A stretch of 64,000 nt of DNA from Caldilineaceae bacterium. GTDB taxonomy: Bacteria > Chloroflexota > Anaerolineae > Caldilineales > Caldilineaceae. A model generated the notes under the pieces. That model was not told the DNA's origin and ran no database searches. It saw nothing but the letters and a program-made list of their open reading frames with translations. Shown in pieces: positions 1 to 9,190 of this stretch; positions within the stretch are counted from its first letter, which is position 1, and each line of letters starts with the position of its first letter. Location: positions 62,001-126,000 of the forward strand of contig JALHQH010000008.1 of assembly GCA_022842065.1 (NCBI GenBank), written 5' to 3'. A program made the translations under genes and the position numbers.

Positions 1-3000
1 AGCGCCACTCTGCTGGGTGATGTTGGTGACAACAATGAGGCGGCGAATGCCTTGCCGCCGATTCGGGTCGATAACCCGAACTTGCCCTACAGCCCCAGCA
101 GCGTCCTTTTCTGTGGCATGACCGCCGATAGCCTGACCCCCAAAGCGCAGACCTTGACGATCAAGCCAACCTTTAAGGGCGAGCAGGGCTATGAAGCCTT
201 TGTCGGCAGCCTGGTGCGTAATGTGGAAATTCGCGCCGCAGCACTCTATGTGGATGATGACGTGAAGGCGACGATCACCGTCTCGCCCCTGCCGGGGAGT
301 GGACCCGCTTTTACCAACGGCCTCAATGAGCGTTCGATTCGTTTTGTGCTGAACGGCCAGACCTATACTGTGCCGGTGAAAGTCTTTGTCGGCGCGACCT
401 GTAGCGATGGGCAGGTGCCCGCGCCTAGCCTGCTCCCCAGCCGCACCAAGCTTGAGTATGGCGCGTTCCTGGGTGATCCGGCGGCCAACAAACCACTCAA
501 GATCGAAGCGACCTATGGCACGTTGCGCTGGACAGCCCAAGCCGATCAGCCGTGGGTACAGTTGAGCGCCGCCAACGGCCAGACCGCGCAAACGATCAAT
601 GTGGGGGTGGATTTCAGCCAACTCACCGAAACCGGCCAACACACCGCCAAAGTCACGCTGACCGACCAGAACAACCGCAGCAAGGAAGTGGCCGTCATCG
701 CCACCATCGGCAAATCGAAAACCGAGAGCGCCATCGATCTGACCGCGCTGGAGATCACCCAAGGGATCCAGAACCTGCTCAACGAGATGCCGCTGGTGGT
801 TGACCGCGTCACCTATGTACGCGCCCATGTGCGCAGCAACAGCGGCCAGCCGATCACCGATGTGAAGGCCAAGCTGGAAGTGCGCCGCGGCGACCAACTG
901 CTCGGCACGCTGACGCCGGAAAATGAGGGGGGATCGATTACGGTCAACCCCACGCCTGACCGGGCCAAACTGAATGATAGCTTCCTCTTCGAGCTTAAGA
1001 GCGAGTGGAGCATCTCCGGCACGGTGACAGTCAAGCTGGTCGGTGACAATCAAGCCATCGGCTGTGCCGACCTGATCAACACGCCGAATGACTGTGCGGC
1101 GACCGCCACCTTCGACAAGGTGATGCCCGCGGTACCCTTCCGTTTCTTCCGGGCCAGTTTCCCTGGGGTGACCAGTGTGAACCCACGCCAGGAAGGAACC
1201 GTGGAAGTGTCGCCGGCTGATCTCGAATGGGCGCGCAATGTGCTGCTCGCCCACTACCCCATCACCGACATCGACGCCCGCGACCAGATCTGGACCTTTG
1301 CCGACTCGCAGGATGCCAAAACCAACGGCTTCACCCGGCTGGAAAAAGCCCAGAACTTGGCCGGCAACCCCAATATCAACTACTACTTATTCAACCGCAC
1401 CAATGCCGATGAAGGTTGCTGTGGCGGTGCCGGTGGCGAGTTTATTGCGGCTTCGGAGATCCGCCAAGGGGTCGGTGCCGGGACCATCGCCCAAGAGTAT
1501 GAACATTCCTTTTATCAGCACGCTAACTGTGGTGATATCAAAGATACAATGGAACGGCGCTTCCCCGCCTATGTCCATGATCGCATTAGTGAGGCGACCA
1601 GCGGCCCCAACGCTTACTATGGTTTTGACCGCTTTGGCACCGCCAATGGCCAACGCATCTACCCACCAACCACGAAAAGCGTAATGGGTTACTGCGATCC
1701 CACTTGGATTTCCGACTGGGAATATCGCGACCTGATCAATCGCATTGCGGCGGTCAAATATGGCGATCTCAATACGGTTGCCGCCGCTGAGGCGGGGGTC
1801 GAGAACGATGTGCTGATCGTGCGTGGGCTGATCAACAGCAGCAGCAGCGCCACGATTCAAAGCGTGACTGGCGCGGTCGCCACGACCAACATTCCGGCCC
1901 CGACCCGCGGGGTCTACACCTTGCGGCTGGAAAAAGCGAATGGCGAACTGCTGGCCAGCCATCCCTTTGACGCTGATCCCATCGACCCCCATGAGATCAA
2001 GCCGCGCACCTTCACCGTGATCCTGCCCTACAAGGCGGATCCAACGGTGGTCGCCAAGATCGTGGTCTTGCGCAATGGCGTGACCCAGTTGGCGGACAAG
2101 GTTGGTTCGGCCAACGCGCCCCTGGCCGCCGCCCAACTTAACCTCGACAGTCCCAACGCGCGGCTCACAGTGAACTTTACTTCGACCGACGCTGACGGCA
2201 ACAGCTTGACCTACGATGTGGCCTACAGCCCCGACAATGGGCAAAGTTGGCTCACGTTGGCCGAGGATTGGGCAGCGGCGACGCTGGTGATCGACCTCAA
2301 CGATCTGCCCGGCAGCACAAACAATCCGCAACTGCGCATCTTTGCCCATGATGGTTTCTACTCGGCCCAGACGAAGCTTGCCTTGCCGGGTGCCGTGCCC
2401 AATCATCGCCCGCAAGCCTTTATTCTCACCCCACTGGCGGAGCTCAATACGGCGGCTGGAGATGAGAGCATCGTCCTTGAAGGCAGTGGCTGGGATCAGG
2501 AAGATGGTGAACTGAGCGGCGCTAACCTGATCTGGCACTCGGATCAAGATGGTGTTCTAGGCACCGGTAACAGCTTGTCCGTTGCGGCGGATCAGTTGAG
2601 TCCGGGTGCCCATACCTTCTGGTTGGAAGCGATCGACAGTGCCGGCCTGAGCAGCGTTCTTACGGGTAACAACCCAAGCGTCAGCGCCGCCGGTCCTGCC
2701 CAGGTCACCGCCGAGGGTGATGTCGATCCCGCCATCGCTGCGCCGCTGGCCAACTTCAACATCGGGCGTGACCAACCCTACCAACCACCGCAACTGGCCG
2801 TCGATGGGATCTATGTCGTGGTAGCCGCGGGCCAGGGCACGACCGTCAATGTGGCGGTGCGCAATGCGGGTGATGGCAGCCCGATCAACTGGACTTTAGA
2901 TTCGAACAGCCTGCCCACCTGGATGAGCATCAACCAGAGCAGCGGCCAAACCCCGACGACGATCGGCCTAACCATCAACGCCAGTGCGCTCAGCAACGGC

Positions 3001-3390
3001 GTCTACAGCGGCACCCTCACGATCCAATCGCCGGATGCGCTGCTGGACAACAGCCTCGCCGTGCCCTATGAAGTGATGGTGCAAACCCCAAGCAGCTCGC
3101 AACCGCTGACGATCAGCAAAGCGGGCACGGGGGGCGGCGTGGTGACCAGCGATCCCCTGCGGCTGGCGTGTGGCGACGAATGCAGCGCTGAGTTTGGCAC
3201 GGGCAGTCTGGTTACGCTGACCGCCACGCCGAATCTTGGCAGCAACTTTGCCGGCTGGAGCGGCGGCTGTACCAGTAGTGAGCTGAGCTGTCAGGTGACG
3301 ATGGACGGCGCGAAGACGGTTGTCGCGACCTTTAGCACTGTACAGAATGAGGTGATCTTAAAGACTTACCTGCCGATGGTGCAGAAGTAG
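1..3390 (+). CDS. Secreted multidomain protein with degenerate metallopeptidase-like core (5' partial)
   Basis: The reading frame is open from base 1, so the start and any signal peptide lie left of the window. The seen part is about 1,130 residues. In order it shows a BACON-like beta-sandwich near residues 150-220, a peptidase-like core, fibronectin/cadherin-like segments, a second BACON-like repeat near 950-1010, an InlB-B-type repeat (GWSGGC region) and a C-terminal YLPMV motif. The core has the family signature MGYCDPTWISDWEYR, which in related proteins follows an HExxHxxxxxH zinc site. Here the equivalent stretch reads QEYEHSFYQHANCG, so the first His is Gln and the spacing to the last His is one residue short. 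It may be an inactive adhesin-like relative of a secreted metallopeptidase. Extracellular location is inferred. Confidence 0.75.
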   Translation, partial: SATLLGDVGDNNEAANALPPIRVDNPNLPYSPSSVLFCGMTADSLTPKAQTLTIKPTFKGEQGYEAFVGSLVRNVEIRAAALYVDDDVKATITVSPLPGSGPAFTNGLNERSIRFVLNGQTYTVPVKVFVGATCSDGQVPAPSLLPSRTKLEYGAFLGDPAANKPLKIEATYGTLRWTAQADQPWVQLSAANGQTAQTINVGVDFSQLTETGQHTAKVTLTDQNNRSKEVAVIATIGKSKTESAIDLTALEITQGIQNLLNEMPLVVDRVTYVRAHVRSNSGQPITDVKAKLEVRRGDQLLGTLTPENEGGSITVNPTPDRAKLNDSFLFELKSEWSISGTVTVKLVGDNQAIGCADLINTPNDCAATATFDKVMPAVPFRFFRASFPGVTSVNPRQEGTVEVSPADLEWARNVLLAHYPITDIDARDQIWTFADSQDAKTNGFTRLEKAQNLAGNPNINYYLFNRTNADEGCCGGAGGEFIAASEIRQGVGAGTIAQEYEHSFYQHANCGDIKDTMERRFPAYVHDRISEATSGPNAYYGFDRFGTANGQRIYPPTTKSVMGYCDPTWISDWEYRDLINRIAAVKYGDLNTVAAAEAGVENDVLIVRGLINSSSSATIQSVTGAVATTNIPAPTRGVYTLRLEKANGELLASHPFDADPIDPHEIKPRTFTVILPYKADPTVVAKIVVLRNGVTQLADKVGSANAPLAAAQLNLDSPNARLTVNFTSTDADGNSLTYDVAYSPDNGQSWLTLAEDWAAATLVIDLNDLPGSTNNPQLRIFAHDGFYSAQTKLALPGAVPNHRPQAFILTPLAELNTAAGDESIVLEGSGWDQEDGELSGANLIWHSDQDGVLGTGNSLSVAADQLSPGAHTFWLEAIDSAGLSSVLTGNNPSVSAAGPAQVTAEGDVDPAIAAPLANFNIGRDQPYQPPQLAVDGIYVVVAAGQGTTVNVAVRNAGDGSPINWTLDSNSLPTWMSINQSSGQTPTTIGLTINASALSNGVYSGTLTIQSPDALLDNSLAVPYEVMVQTPSSSQPLTISKAGTGGGVVTSDPLRLACGDECSAEFGTGSLVTLTATPNLGSNFAGWSGGCTSSELSCQVTMDGAKTVVATFSTVQNEVILKTYLPMVQK

Positions 3391-3426
3391 GCAACCCTGA
3401 ACGATAGATAGCCACAGATAAACAGT

Positions 3427-3478
3427 GCTAAGGGCAGATGAACACAGATAAACAAATCTGTGTTCATCTGCCCTTAGC
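3427..3478. terminator. Long perfect hairpin after the secreted-protein gene
   Basis: A 23-bp perfect inverted repeat (3427-3449 with 3456-3478) encloses a 6-base loop, 37 bases after the stop codon. There is no T-run. It probably ends or protects the upstream transcript. Confidence 0.6.
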
Positions 3479-3550
3479 GGCCAAATTTCGAATCGAGGCG
3501 AAAATGGTAGACTAAACTATGTTTCTAAGCTTCCTGGAAGATGGGTTGAC

Positions 3551-3732
3551 GAAAACTACGGGTTTCATTCTGATTTGAGTATATACTGAAGTCAAGTTGA
3601 GAACCGGAGTTTTGCTGGCTAACGGGATCGCGTGCGTCGCACTGACCGCCAACTGTTTCCAGTCCGCTAGATTCTTTGGTCAGTGCGACGCACGCTGACC
3701 GAAACTAGGGGTCTCATTCTGATTTGAGTATA
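3551..3732. repeat. Composite repeat: direct repeats around an inverted repeat
   Basis: A 32-33-base sequence ending in TCTGATTTGAGTATA occurs at 3551-3583 and again, with a few differences, at 3701-3732. Between the copies lies an 18-bp perfect inverted repeat (3630-3647 with 3678-3695, 30-base loop) containing CGTCGCACTG. The same core forms the hairpin at 24224-24285. The direct-inverted-direct layout resembles a short non-coding mobile element, but no terminal signature or transposase was seen. Confidence 0.6.
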
Positions 3733-3748
3733 GTACCGTTTTTGTCGA

Positions 3749-3777
3749 TTGCTTGAATGCTTGTCCTTCGTTAGAAT
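3749..3777 (+). promoter_or_regulatory. Putative sigma70-type promoter for aldo/keto reductase
   Basis: TTGCTT, a 17-base spacer and TAGAAT lie about 57 bases before the ATG at 3835. This is a sequence match only. Confidence 0.4.
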
Positions 3778-3834
3778 GATGCAGCCGCGCTGGGTGGCGC
3801 GCCACATAAACATACGAAGTGAGGACAATGAGGC

Positions 3835-4821
3835 ATGAACTATCGCAATTTTGGCAGAACCGGCATACAGGTGAGTCTGCTCTGTTTAGGCGCTTGGCAA
3901 TTTGGCAATCGGACGCCCAAAGCTGACGCGCTGCGTATGGTCGATGAAGCGCTGGCGGCGGGGATCAATTTTATCGACACGGCGAGTGGCTATGGTGATG
4001 GCGAAAGCGAACGCATTCTCGGCGAGGCGTTGCAAGCCAAGGGTCAACGGGATCGGATCTTTCTCGCGACCAAATTTTCGCACGGGGTGAGTCGCAACCA
4101 GATCATTAGCCAGTGTGAGGCCTCGCTGCGCTACCTACAGACAGACTACATCGATCTCTATCAGTTTCACTCCGCCCATGCCAATATTCCCATTGATGAA
4201 AGTTTGCGCGCCCTTGACGATCTGATCCGTGCCGGCAAGGTGCGCTACATCGGCACCAGCAATTTCACCGCCTGGCAGGAAGTAGAGTTGCTGTGGGCCG
4301 CCAAAGAACTGGGCTTACAGCGCCACATTTCCAGCCAACCGGCCTACAACCTGCTCGACCGCCGCGCCGAACAGGAGCTGTTACCCATGGCGCAGACTTA
4401 TGGCATTGCGGTCATTCCCTGGTCACCCTTGGCGCAAGGTTTTCTCACCGGGCGCTATCGCCGCAACGCTGGCGTGCCGGATGAAGGACGGCTTACCGCC
4501 AATGCCGGCGTCCAACAGAGCGGGGGTGTTGACACCCATGCACAAGAGCAAGCATTTGATCTAATTGAAGTATTGGTCGCGCTGGCAGCAGAGAAGAATT
4601 GCTCGGTCAGTCAACTGGCACTGGCCTGGTGTATGCAGCAGCCGGGGATTACTTCACCGATCATTGGGCCACGTACTAGCGAACAATTGGCGGATAATTT
4701 GGGTGCTTGTGTCGTGGCGATCACGGCGGAAGATCGCCGACAGATCGATGCGGTCATGCCGCCGGGGCAGATGCTTGTCCATTACATGCGGGCTGTTACG
4801 ACGCCGCGCGCGCGGTGGTAA
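3835..4821 (+). CDS. Aldo/keto reductase
   Basis: The 328-residue product is of normal length for the cytosolic NADPH-dependent aldo/keto reductases, which reduce aldehydes and ketones. It starts FGRTGIQVS and shows the catalytic tetrad: Asp and Tyr in DTASGYGDGESE, Lys in LATKFS and His in YQFHSAH. The later segments RYIGTSNF, QPAYNLLDRR and IPWSPLAQGFLTGRY are typical of the YajO/Tas-like branch. A GAGG motif precedes the ATG and a candidate promoter lies upstream. It is transcribed alone and is followed by a 20-bp hairpin. The physiological substrate cannot be read from the sequence. Confidence 0.9.
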   Translation: MNYRNFGRTGIQVSLLCLGAWQFGNRTPKADALRMVDEALAAGINFIDTASGYGDGESERILGEALQAKGQRDRIFLATKFSHGVSRNQIISQCEASLRYLQTDYIDLYQFHSAHANIPIDESLRALDDLIRAGKVRYIGTSNFTAWQEVELLWAAKELGLQRHISSQPAYNLLDRRAEQELLPMAQTYGIAVIPWSPLAQGFLTGRYRRNAGVPDEGRLTANAGVQQSGGVDTHAQEQAFDLIEVLVALAAEKNCSVSQLALAWCMQQPGITSPIIGPRTSEQLADNLGACVVAITAEDRRQIDAVMPPGQMLVHYMRAVTTPRARW

Positions 4822-4833
4822 AATCGTGGGACA

Positions 4834-4899
4834 TGCGTTCCGGGGACGCTTCAAAAAAGCTTCTCAACGATCATTGCGGTGAAGCGTCCCCGGAACGCA
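4834..4899. repeat. 20-bp hairpin with 26-base loop
   Basis: Perfect arms 4834-4853 and 4880-4899 lie between the convergent aldo/keto reductase and lipoprotein genes. The arm contains CCGGGGACG, shared with the hairpin at 17272. The loop contains TGATCGT on the minus strand (4867-4873). Confidence 0.7.
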
Positions 4900-4906
4900 C
4901 CCTATC

Positions 4907-5413
4907 CTACTTGCCCCAAAGCGTCTCGCCAAGGCGGGTTTGTAACGTTGCTGGAAATTCGCCGGTACGTGTCTGTTGGCGGAGGAGCGCTTTCTCGCCC
5001 CAACTCACTAATTCGAGATAGTAGCGCGCCGTGCCGAGGGGTGAGCCATCAGGGCGATAAAGCTCAAGCCAGCCGTCATCGCCGTCGGTGGTGACAAAGA
5101 TCAGGTAGCAGTTGCGGCCTTGTATGGTGGGTGCCAACAAGTAGACATTACCCCAATCGGCTGCTTCCACGGCAGCGAAATAAAAGTCATAGGCGGCTGT
5201 GACCGTGGCGGGCAACGTGGAGGTCGGTTCTCGTTCAAAAGTTTGTAAGAAGCGCATCGGCAACACTGTGCCGGCCAGATGGGCCGCATAGCGCGCCTGT
5301 ACGTGTGTGCGCAACTGCGTCTCAATAAATTGTTGCGCCACCGCACTTGTCGGCGGATTGGGGTCAAGCAACGATAGGCTGCAGCCGACCAGTAACAGGG
5401 CCATGCTCAACAT
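4907..5413 (-). CDS. Putative lipoprotein of unknown function
   Basis: About 168 residues from the ATG at 5413, with hydrophobic MLSMALLLVG and lipobox LVGC at the N-terminus, so it is probably membrane-anchored on the outer face. No family was recognised; the body is mixed alpha/beta with ELYRPDGSPLG near the end. The frame stays open up to 5542, directly after the stop of the upstream gene, but that stretch is a 28-bp inverted repeat read through as low-complexity residues. The start is therefore placed inside. A TTG at 5452 would give a more typical signal with a basic residue and is an alternative. It is the last gene of a minus-strand cluster with the DUF4037 and GNAT genes. Confidence 0.6.
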   Translation of the reverse strand: MLSMALLLVGCSLSLLDPNPPTSAVAQQFIETQLRTHVQARYAAHLAGTVLPMRFLQTFEREPTSTLPATVTAAYDFYFAAVEAADWGNVYLLAPTIQGRNCYLIFVTTDGDDGWLELYRPDGSPLGTARYYLELVSWGEKALLRQQTRTGEFPATLQTRLGETLWGK

Positions 5414-5452
5414 GGTAACGTATTTATGGAAATTAAAAATTAAATTCGGCAA

Positions 5453-5519
5453 GCGAGCGGAGGCTGAACTTGTCGAAGCCAAAGCGGCTCCGGCTTCGAC
5501 AAGCTCAGCCTCCGCTCGC
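5453..5519. repeat. 28-bp inverted repeat with CTTCGACAAGCTCAG core
   Basis: Arms 5453-5480 and 5492-5519 (one G-T mismatch, 11-base loop) separate the DUF4037 gene from the lipoprotein coding body. I recall the arm core, CTTCGACAAGCTCAG, as a common intergenic repeat in many bacterial genomes. Confidence 0.7.
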
Positions 5520-5542
5520 CGGTTTATTTTCTTAATTCCCAT

Positions 5543-6595
5543 TCATTCAGCCGGCTTCAACTGCAACATTGTATCCCACGTCGCCAGATCCAAACCATCG
5601 ACAAAGCCACTGTGGAATTCCTCCATATAGACCTGATCCCAGATCGGTACCACCGTCTTAATTTCCGCCGGCAAGCCTTGAATAATCTCGGCATAGGCAT
5701 GTTCCATCAGCCGGTAACCGGAGGTGGGGGATATCGCAAACTGAGGATGAGGCTTGATAATGCCATCGGCGACCATGGCTTGGTCCAGCAGATCCGTCAT
5801 CTGGTGCAGCAGATCGAGCTTGCGTTCCCAACCCGTGGAGAGCTTCACCGCTTCGTTGACCAAGGGCAAGATCGGCGTACCCAGGCGTGGCAACCGTTCC
5901 AAATAGGCGATCAGCCACTTGTCATAGGGGAAATATTGTTTGTCAAGCAGGAAGGCAAGTTGAATGCCCAGGCGGATGGCATTGCTAAAGCGGGTCACGG
6001 CGTAAAATTCATTGTCGCGCAGAATCGCACGTTTGAGGGCATAGGTGCCCATGCCGGAAAAGAAACGGCACCAGTTGGCAATGCGCCGTAAGCGCACCGG
6101 CTCAGGATAATAACCTAGAAAAACCCCCCGGATCTGGCTGAATTCACCTAGCGGGTCGGACCAGACTTCGCCGTTGACAATGTGGATGATATCTTCTTCG
6201 GGAATCTTCAGCCATTCAAAATAATTCTGCGGCGCACGGTCCATGCCAATCGTGCGTGTAAGAAAGGCTTGCAAATTATCGGGGGCCAGCCCCGCTCCAG
6301 CCAGATGGCCGGCGCGCAGTGAATGGCCTTGATAACTTTCGGGCAGGTTGGCGTTAAGGGTCGCCATAATCGCGTGACGCTTGGTCTCAAAGACCGCAGC
6401 CGGCATCAGCGCATCGATGCGCAATCCCCAGTGGTGGTCGCGTGAATATTCGTCATCCAGCCGCAACGCTTCGGAGCCATAACCAAAGACACCGAAGGCC
6501 GTTTGCGCCGTTTCTGTAGGGAAGTGCTCGGTCAAAATCGGCTTGACAACTTCTTCAAAAAAATTGCGGCTGATATCAATAATCGACTCACTCAT
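5543..6595 (-). CDS. DUF4037 domain protein, nucleotidyltransferase-like
   Basis: 350 residues. The N-terminal GYGSEALRLDDEYSRDHHWGLRI is the hallmark of DUF4037, a family whose GSE...D.D pattern resembles nucleotidyltransferase active sites; its biochemical role is not established. The ATG at 6595 is chosen because it overlaps the end of the upstream GNAT gene by 8 bases, which suggests translational coupling. An in-frame GTG at 6619 would give 8 more residues. The gene lies between the acetyltransferase and the lipoprotein on the same strand. Confidence 0.8.
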   Translation of the reverse strand: MSESIIDISRNFFEEVVKPILTEHFPTETAQTAFGVFGYGSEALRLDDEYSRDHHWGLRIDALMPAAVFETKRHAIMATLNANLPESYQGHSLRAGHLAGAGLAPDNLQAFLTRTIGMDRAPQNYFEWLKIPEEDIIHIVNGEVWSDPLGEFSQIRGVFLGYYPEPVRLRRIANWCRFFSGMGTYALKRAILRDNEFYAVTRFSNAIRLGIQLAFLLDKQYFPYDKWLIAYLERLPRLGTPILPLVNEAVKLSTGWERKLDLLHQMTDLLDQAMVADGIIKPHPQFAISPTSGYRLMEHAYAEIIQGLPAEIKTVVPIWDQVYMEEFHSGFVDGLDLATWDTMLQLKPAE

Positions 6596-7085
6596 CTGCC
6601 TGTCCCACTTCCTGACCACCCTCCGGTTGGCATAACATTTTGGTCATGTATACCACCTGCAAACCTTTGTAGGTTGCACGCTGATATTCAAGGTAGCCAA
6701 TGCGCTGATAGAGGGCAAGATTCTCTGTCATCTTTTCATTCGTATAAAGTTGGATCTTCGTAAAGCCTCGTCGGCATGTTTCGGTCTCTGCCCAAACTAA
6801 GAGTGCTCGCCCTATCCCTTGCCCGACATGCGTAGGCGCAACCGCAACGGAATAGATGAGTAAATGATCAACTTGTGGTTGTAAAACTATCAGGCCAACC
6901 ACAACGTTAGTGATGGTCGCCAGCCAAACCTGGCCGGTATCGATCATCGGGTGATAGTCAGCGGTCATCGGCTGCGGTTTACGGCCAATCCGCGGGATGT
7001 ATTTGGCATACGCCGCATCGGTCAGCGTAGTGATGGCATCAAGATCGGCAAGACACGCCCCGCGGATCGTGATTTCAACTGACAA
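6588..7085 (-). CDS. GNAT family N-acetyltransferase
   Basis: 165 residues with the GNAT fold. Strand beta4 and the acetyl-CoA pyrophosphate loop are visible as YSVAVAPTHVGQGIGRALL, followed by QLYTNEKMTENLALYQRIGY, the usual motif B region. It should transfer an acetyl group from acetyl-CoA to an amine; the acceptor is unknown. It is the first gene of the minus-strand cluster and overlaps the DUF4037 start by 8 bases. Confidence 0.88.
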   Translation of the reverse strand: MSVEITIRGACLADLDAITTLTDAAYAKYIPRIGRKPQPMTADYHPMIDTGQVWLATITNVVVGLIVLQPQVDHLLIYSVAVAPTHVGQGIGRALLVWAETETCRRGFTKIQLYTNEKMTENLALYQRIGYLEYQRATYKGLQVVYMTKMLCQPEGGQEVGQADE

Positions 7086-7172
7086 GTGTCAGCTCCACTT
7101 CGATCAACCACGCTTGAACAGCAGCGGTCAACGGACGGATCGTGTACGGCACCATTGGTTGCTCTAGTTGAA

Positions 7173-7258
7173 GACACGAGACACGAGACACGAGACACGA
7201 GGTAGTCTAACTTCCTACTCTAGCGTTGCCCAATCTCGTGTCTCCCCCTCTCGTATCT
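7173..7258. repeat. GAGACAC heptamer repeat forming an imperfect hairpin
   Basis: Four tandem copies of the ACACGAG-type heptamer (7173-7202) face reverse-complement copies (7233-7258) just downstream of the sugar-binding protein gene. They could act as its terminator. The same heptamer recurs at 19322, 29943, 37241 and 61121. Confidence 0.7.
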
Positions 7259-7261
7259 GCT

Positions 7262-8557
7262 TTACTCCGCTGCGGCTTCCACATTCTCCGCATTGTAGAC
7301 GGTGAATGGCCCCATCACGACGCGTAGACCGGCGTCGCGCGTCGGGTCTTTTTCGATGGTGTAGCTGCCCATGCGGCCGGCTGCAAAGGTGACCCCTTCG
7401 GCGGCTTCCATCTGACCACTGGCGATCAGATAGGTGGCGTAGTAGGTCAGGTAGCCCAGGTCAACAAAGCTCCAGAGGGCGAATTCCGGTGCGCAGCCGT
7501 TGAGCGTGTAGGAGGCCATTTCCGCCGGCAACCCGAGCCCGCTGACTTTGACGGTCTCACATAGATCTTCATCTTGCATGGCTTTGGCCGCCGAAGCAAT
7601 GCCCACGGTGGTCGGGGCCATGATCAGCTTCAGGTCCTGGTATTTGTCGACCAAGGCCAGCGCCTGATTGTAGCTGTCTTCGGATTGGTCGTTGCCATAG
7701 ACGATGTCAACCAATTCAAGGTTGGCATAGGCCTCGTTGGTTTCGAGCGCTTCTTCCAACGAGGCAATCCAGGCATTCTGGTTGGCCGCATCGGGCGAGG
7801 CGGAAAGCACGGCAAACTGGCCGCCATCTTCGCCGAGGATATTGAGGGCCATATCGGCCATCACGGTGCCGGTCTCGTCAAAATCGACCTGGGCCACGAA
7901 AAGTGCTTCCCCCTCGGCAGACGGAATCGGTGAATCCCAGGTGACGACCGTCAATCCGGCATCGGCGGCTGCCTGCGCGGCGGGCGCAAGCTGATCGCCG
8001 GCATTGTTCGAGATCATGATCGCGTTGGCACCCTGGGTGGTGGCCGCGGTCACGGTTTCGATCTGCCCTTGGACGCTATTTTCCGCGGTAGGGCCGGTGA
8101 ATTCAGGGGCCGGCGCGCCGAGTTCGGCGGCGGCTTCCTGGGCACCGGTGTTGGCCTGGTCAAAAACCAGAATGCCAACAAATTTGGGCAGCAGGATACT
8201 GGCGATCTCCTGCCCTGGTTCGGCGACAATCGCATCACTAGCGGCATCACCGGTGGCCGCAGCGGTGTCGGTGGTGCTCTCCGTGGCGGTCATTGCTTCT
8301 GTGGCGGTCATACTTTCCGTCGCGGTGACAGCGTCGGTCGCGGTCATGCTTTCGGTTTCAGTCACCGCATCGGTCGCCGGGGCGGCTTCCGCTGGGGCCT
8401 CGGTGGGTGCTTCGGTGGGTGCTTCGGTGGGGGCGACCGTGGCTTCGGCTGGGGCGGGTGCTTCTGCGGCCGGTGCTTCGTCACCACCGCCACAGGCGGC
8501 CAACACCAGCGTGAGGGCAACCAACAATGTCAACAGTACGCGCAAATGCTTACTCAT
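7262..8557 (-). CDS. Sugar ABC transporter substrate-binding lipoprotein, rhamnose-binding-like
   Basis: 431 residues from the ATG at 8557, which has a good AGGAG site; the open frame upstream to 8704 lacks support. A lipoprotein signal ends in LVLAAC. It is followed by a roughly 80-residue Ala/Thr/Glu/Pro linker with repeated [10 protein letters not shown] and [12 protein letters not shown] units. The binding domain begins at [20 protein letters not shown] and resembles the RhaS/LsrB group of periplasmic binding proteins ([29 protein letters not shown]). No permease or ATPase lies beside it, so it is an orphan here. Rhamnose as ligand is inferred from family resemblance only. Confidence 0.85.
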   Translation of the reverse strand: MSKHLRVLLTLLVALTLVLAACGGGDEAPAAEAPAPAEATVAPTEAPTEAPTEAPAEAAPATDAVTETESMTATDAVTATESMTATEAMTATESTTDTAAATGDAASDAIVAEPGQEIASILLPKFVGILVFDQANTGAQEAAAELGAPAPEFTGPTAENSVQGQIETVTAATTQGANAIMISNNAGDQLAPAAQAAADAGLTVVTWDSPIPSAEGEALFVAQVDFDETGTVMADMALNILGEDGGQFAVLSASPDAANQNAWIASLEEALETNEAYANLELVDIVYGNDQSEDSYNQALALVDKYQDLKLIMAPTTVGIASAAKAMQDEDLCETVKVSGLGLPAEMASYTLNGCAPEFALWSFVDLGYLTYYATYLIASGQMEAAEGVTFAAGRMGSYTIEKDPTRDAGLRVVMGPFTVYNAENVEAAAE

Positions 8558-8727
8558 CTGCTTCTCCTTTGATTGAGTGAACTTTGATTTTGGCCAATTG
8601 GGATGATTTTGACAAGACAGCTTGTATTGCAATCCTGCGCCTGCGCAAACAGCAGGGGAGCCACTGGATCGCAGAAATTCTGGCACAACGACGTAAGTAT
8701 ACATGATCTGCTGTCACCTGTCACACC

Positions 8728-9078
8728 TTACGCCCCCTGTTTGACACTCTCCCAGGCGATTGGGCTGACGTCGTCGTGTTGTAGGGTACGCGTCGCCACT
8801 CGATCAACGCGCATGATCAGCCGGCAGGCTGGATCGGGACAAACGGCCCGGCTGTCGGTCTCCATCCAATCGGCGGGGTGATTCAGGCGTTGTTTGGCCG
8901 GCAGCAGTGGGATCACCGCCTGGAGAGCATAAAGGCAAAAATCGGCCCCGTCCGGCAAAGAGAGTTTACCACCACGCAGGTGAAAACAGTCACCGACCGT
9001 CATCTTGCAGGTGCAGTGGCCCTCAATCGCTTCGACGACAACGGTGAGGTCGTAGAGTTGAAATTGATCATCGCTCAT
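8728..9078 (-). CDS. TIGR04076 family protein
   Basis: 116 residues. The pattern GHCTCKMTVGDCFHL, then CLYALQAVIPLLPAKQ, then CPDPACRLIMRV matches the small Cys-containing TIGR04076 family, whose function is unknown. Conserved cysteines may bind a metal or be redox-active. A GGAG site precedes the ATG. It stands alone, divergent from moeA. Confidence 0.72.
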   Translation of the reverse strand: MSDDQFQLYDLTVVVEAIEGHCTCKMTVGDCFHLRGGKLSLPDGADFCLYALQAVIPLLPAKQRLNHPADWMETDSRAVCPDPACRLIMRVDRVATRTLQHDDVSPIAWESVKQGA

Positions 9079-9104
9079 GGTAAGCTCCAGTGATGAATTA
9101 ATTA

Positions 9105-9187
9105 TTGGTGATTGGTCATTGGTAATTGGGCTAGACTTAGCTTACCTATACCACTGCCCAATGACCAAATAACCAATCACCAAATAA
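9105..9187. repeat. ATTGGTGATTGGT-type imperfect inverted repeat
   Basis: Short units such as ATTGGTGATTGG and their reverse complements form an imperfect hairpin between the divergent TIGR04076 and moeA genes. A related unit is read in frame inside the E2 linker near 18903-18955. Confidence 0.6.
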
Positions 9188-9190
9188 CTA

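Noticed and set aside
1387..2547. 386-residue minus-strand reading frame
   Set aside because: It lies wholly antisense to the secreted-protein gene, whose domains are clear; the residues match no family.
5414..5542. N-terminal extension of the lipoprotein
   Set aside because: The residues are encoded by a 28-bp inverted repeat, and the lipobox lies about 11 residues after the internal ATG, or 23 after the TTG at 5452.
8004..8576. Long plus-strand Ser/Ala/Val-rich frame
   Set aside because: Antisense to the low-complexity linker of the sugar-binding lipoprotein.
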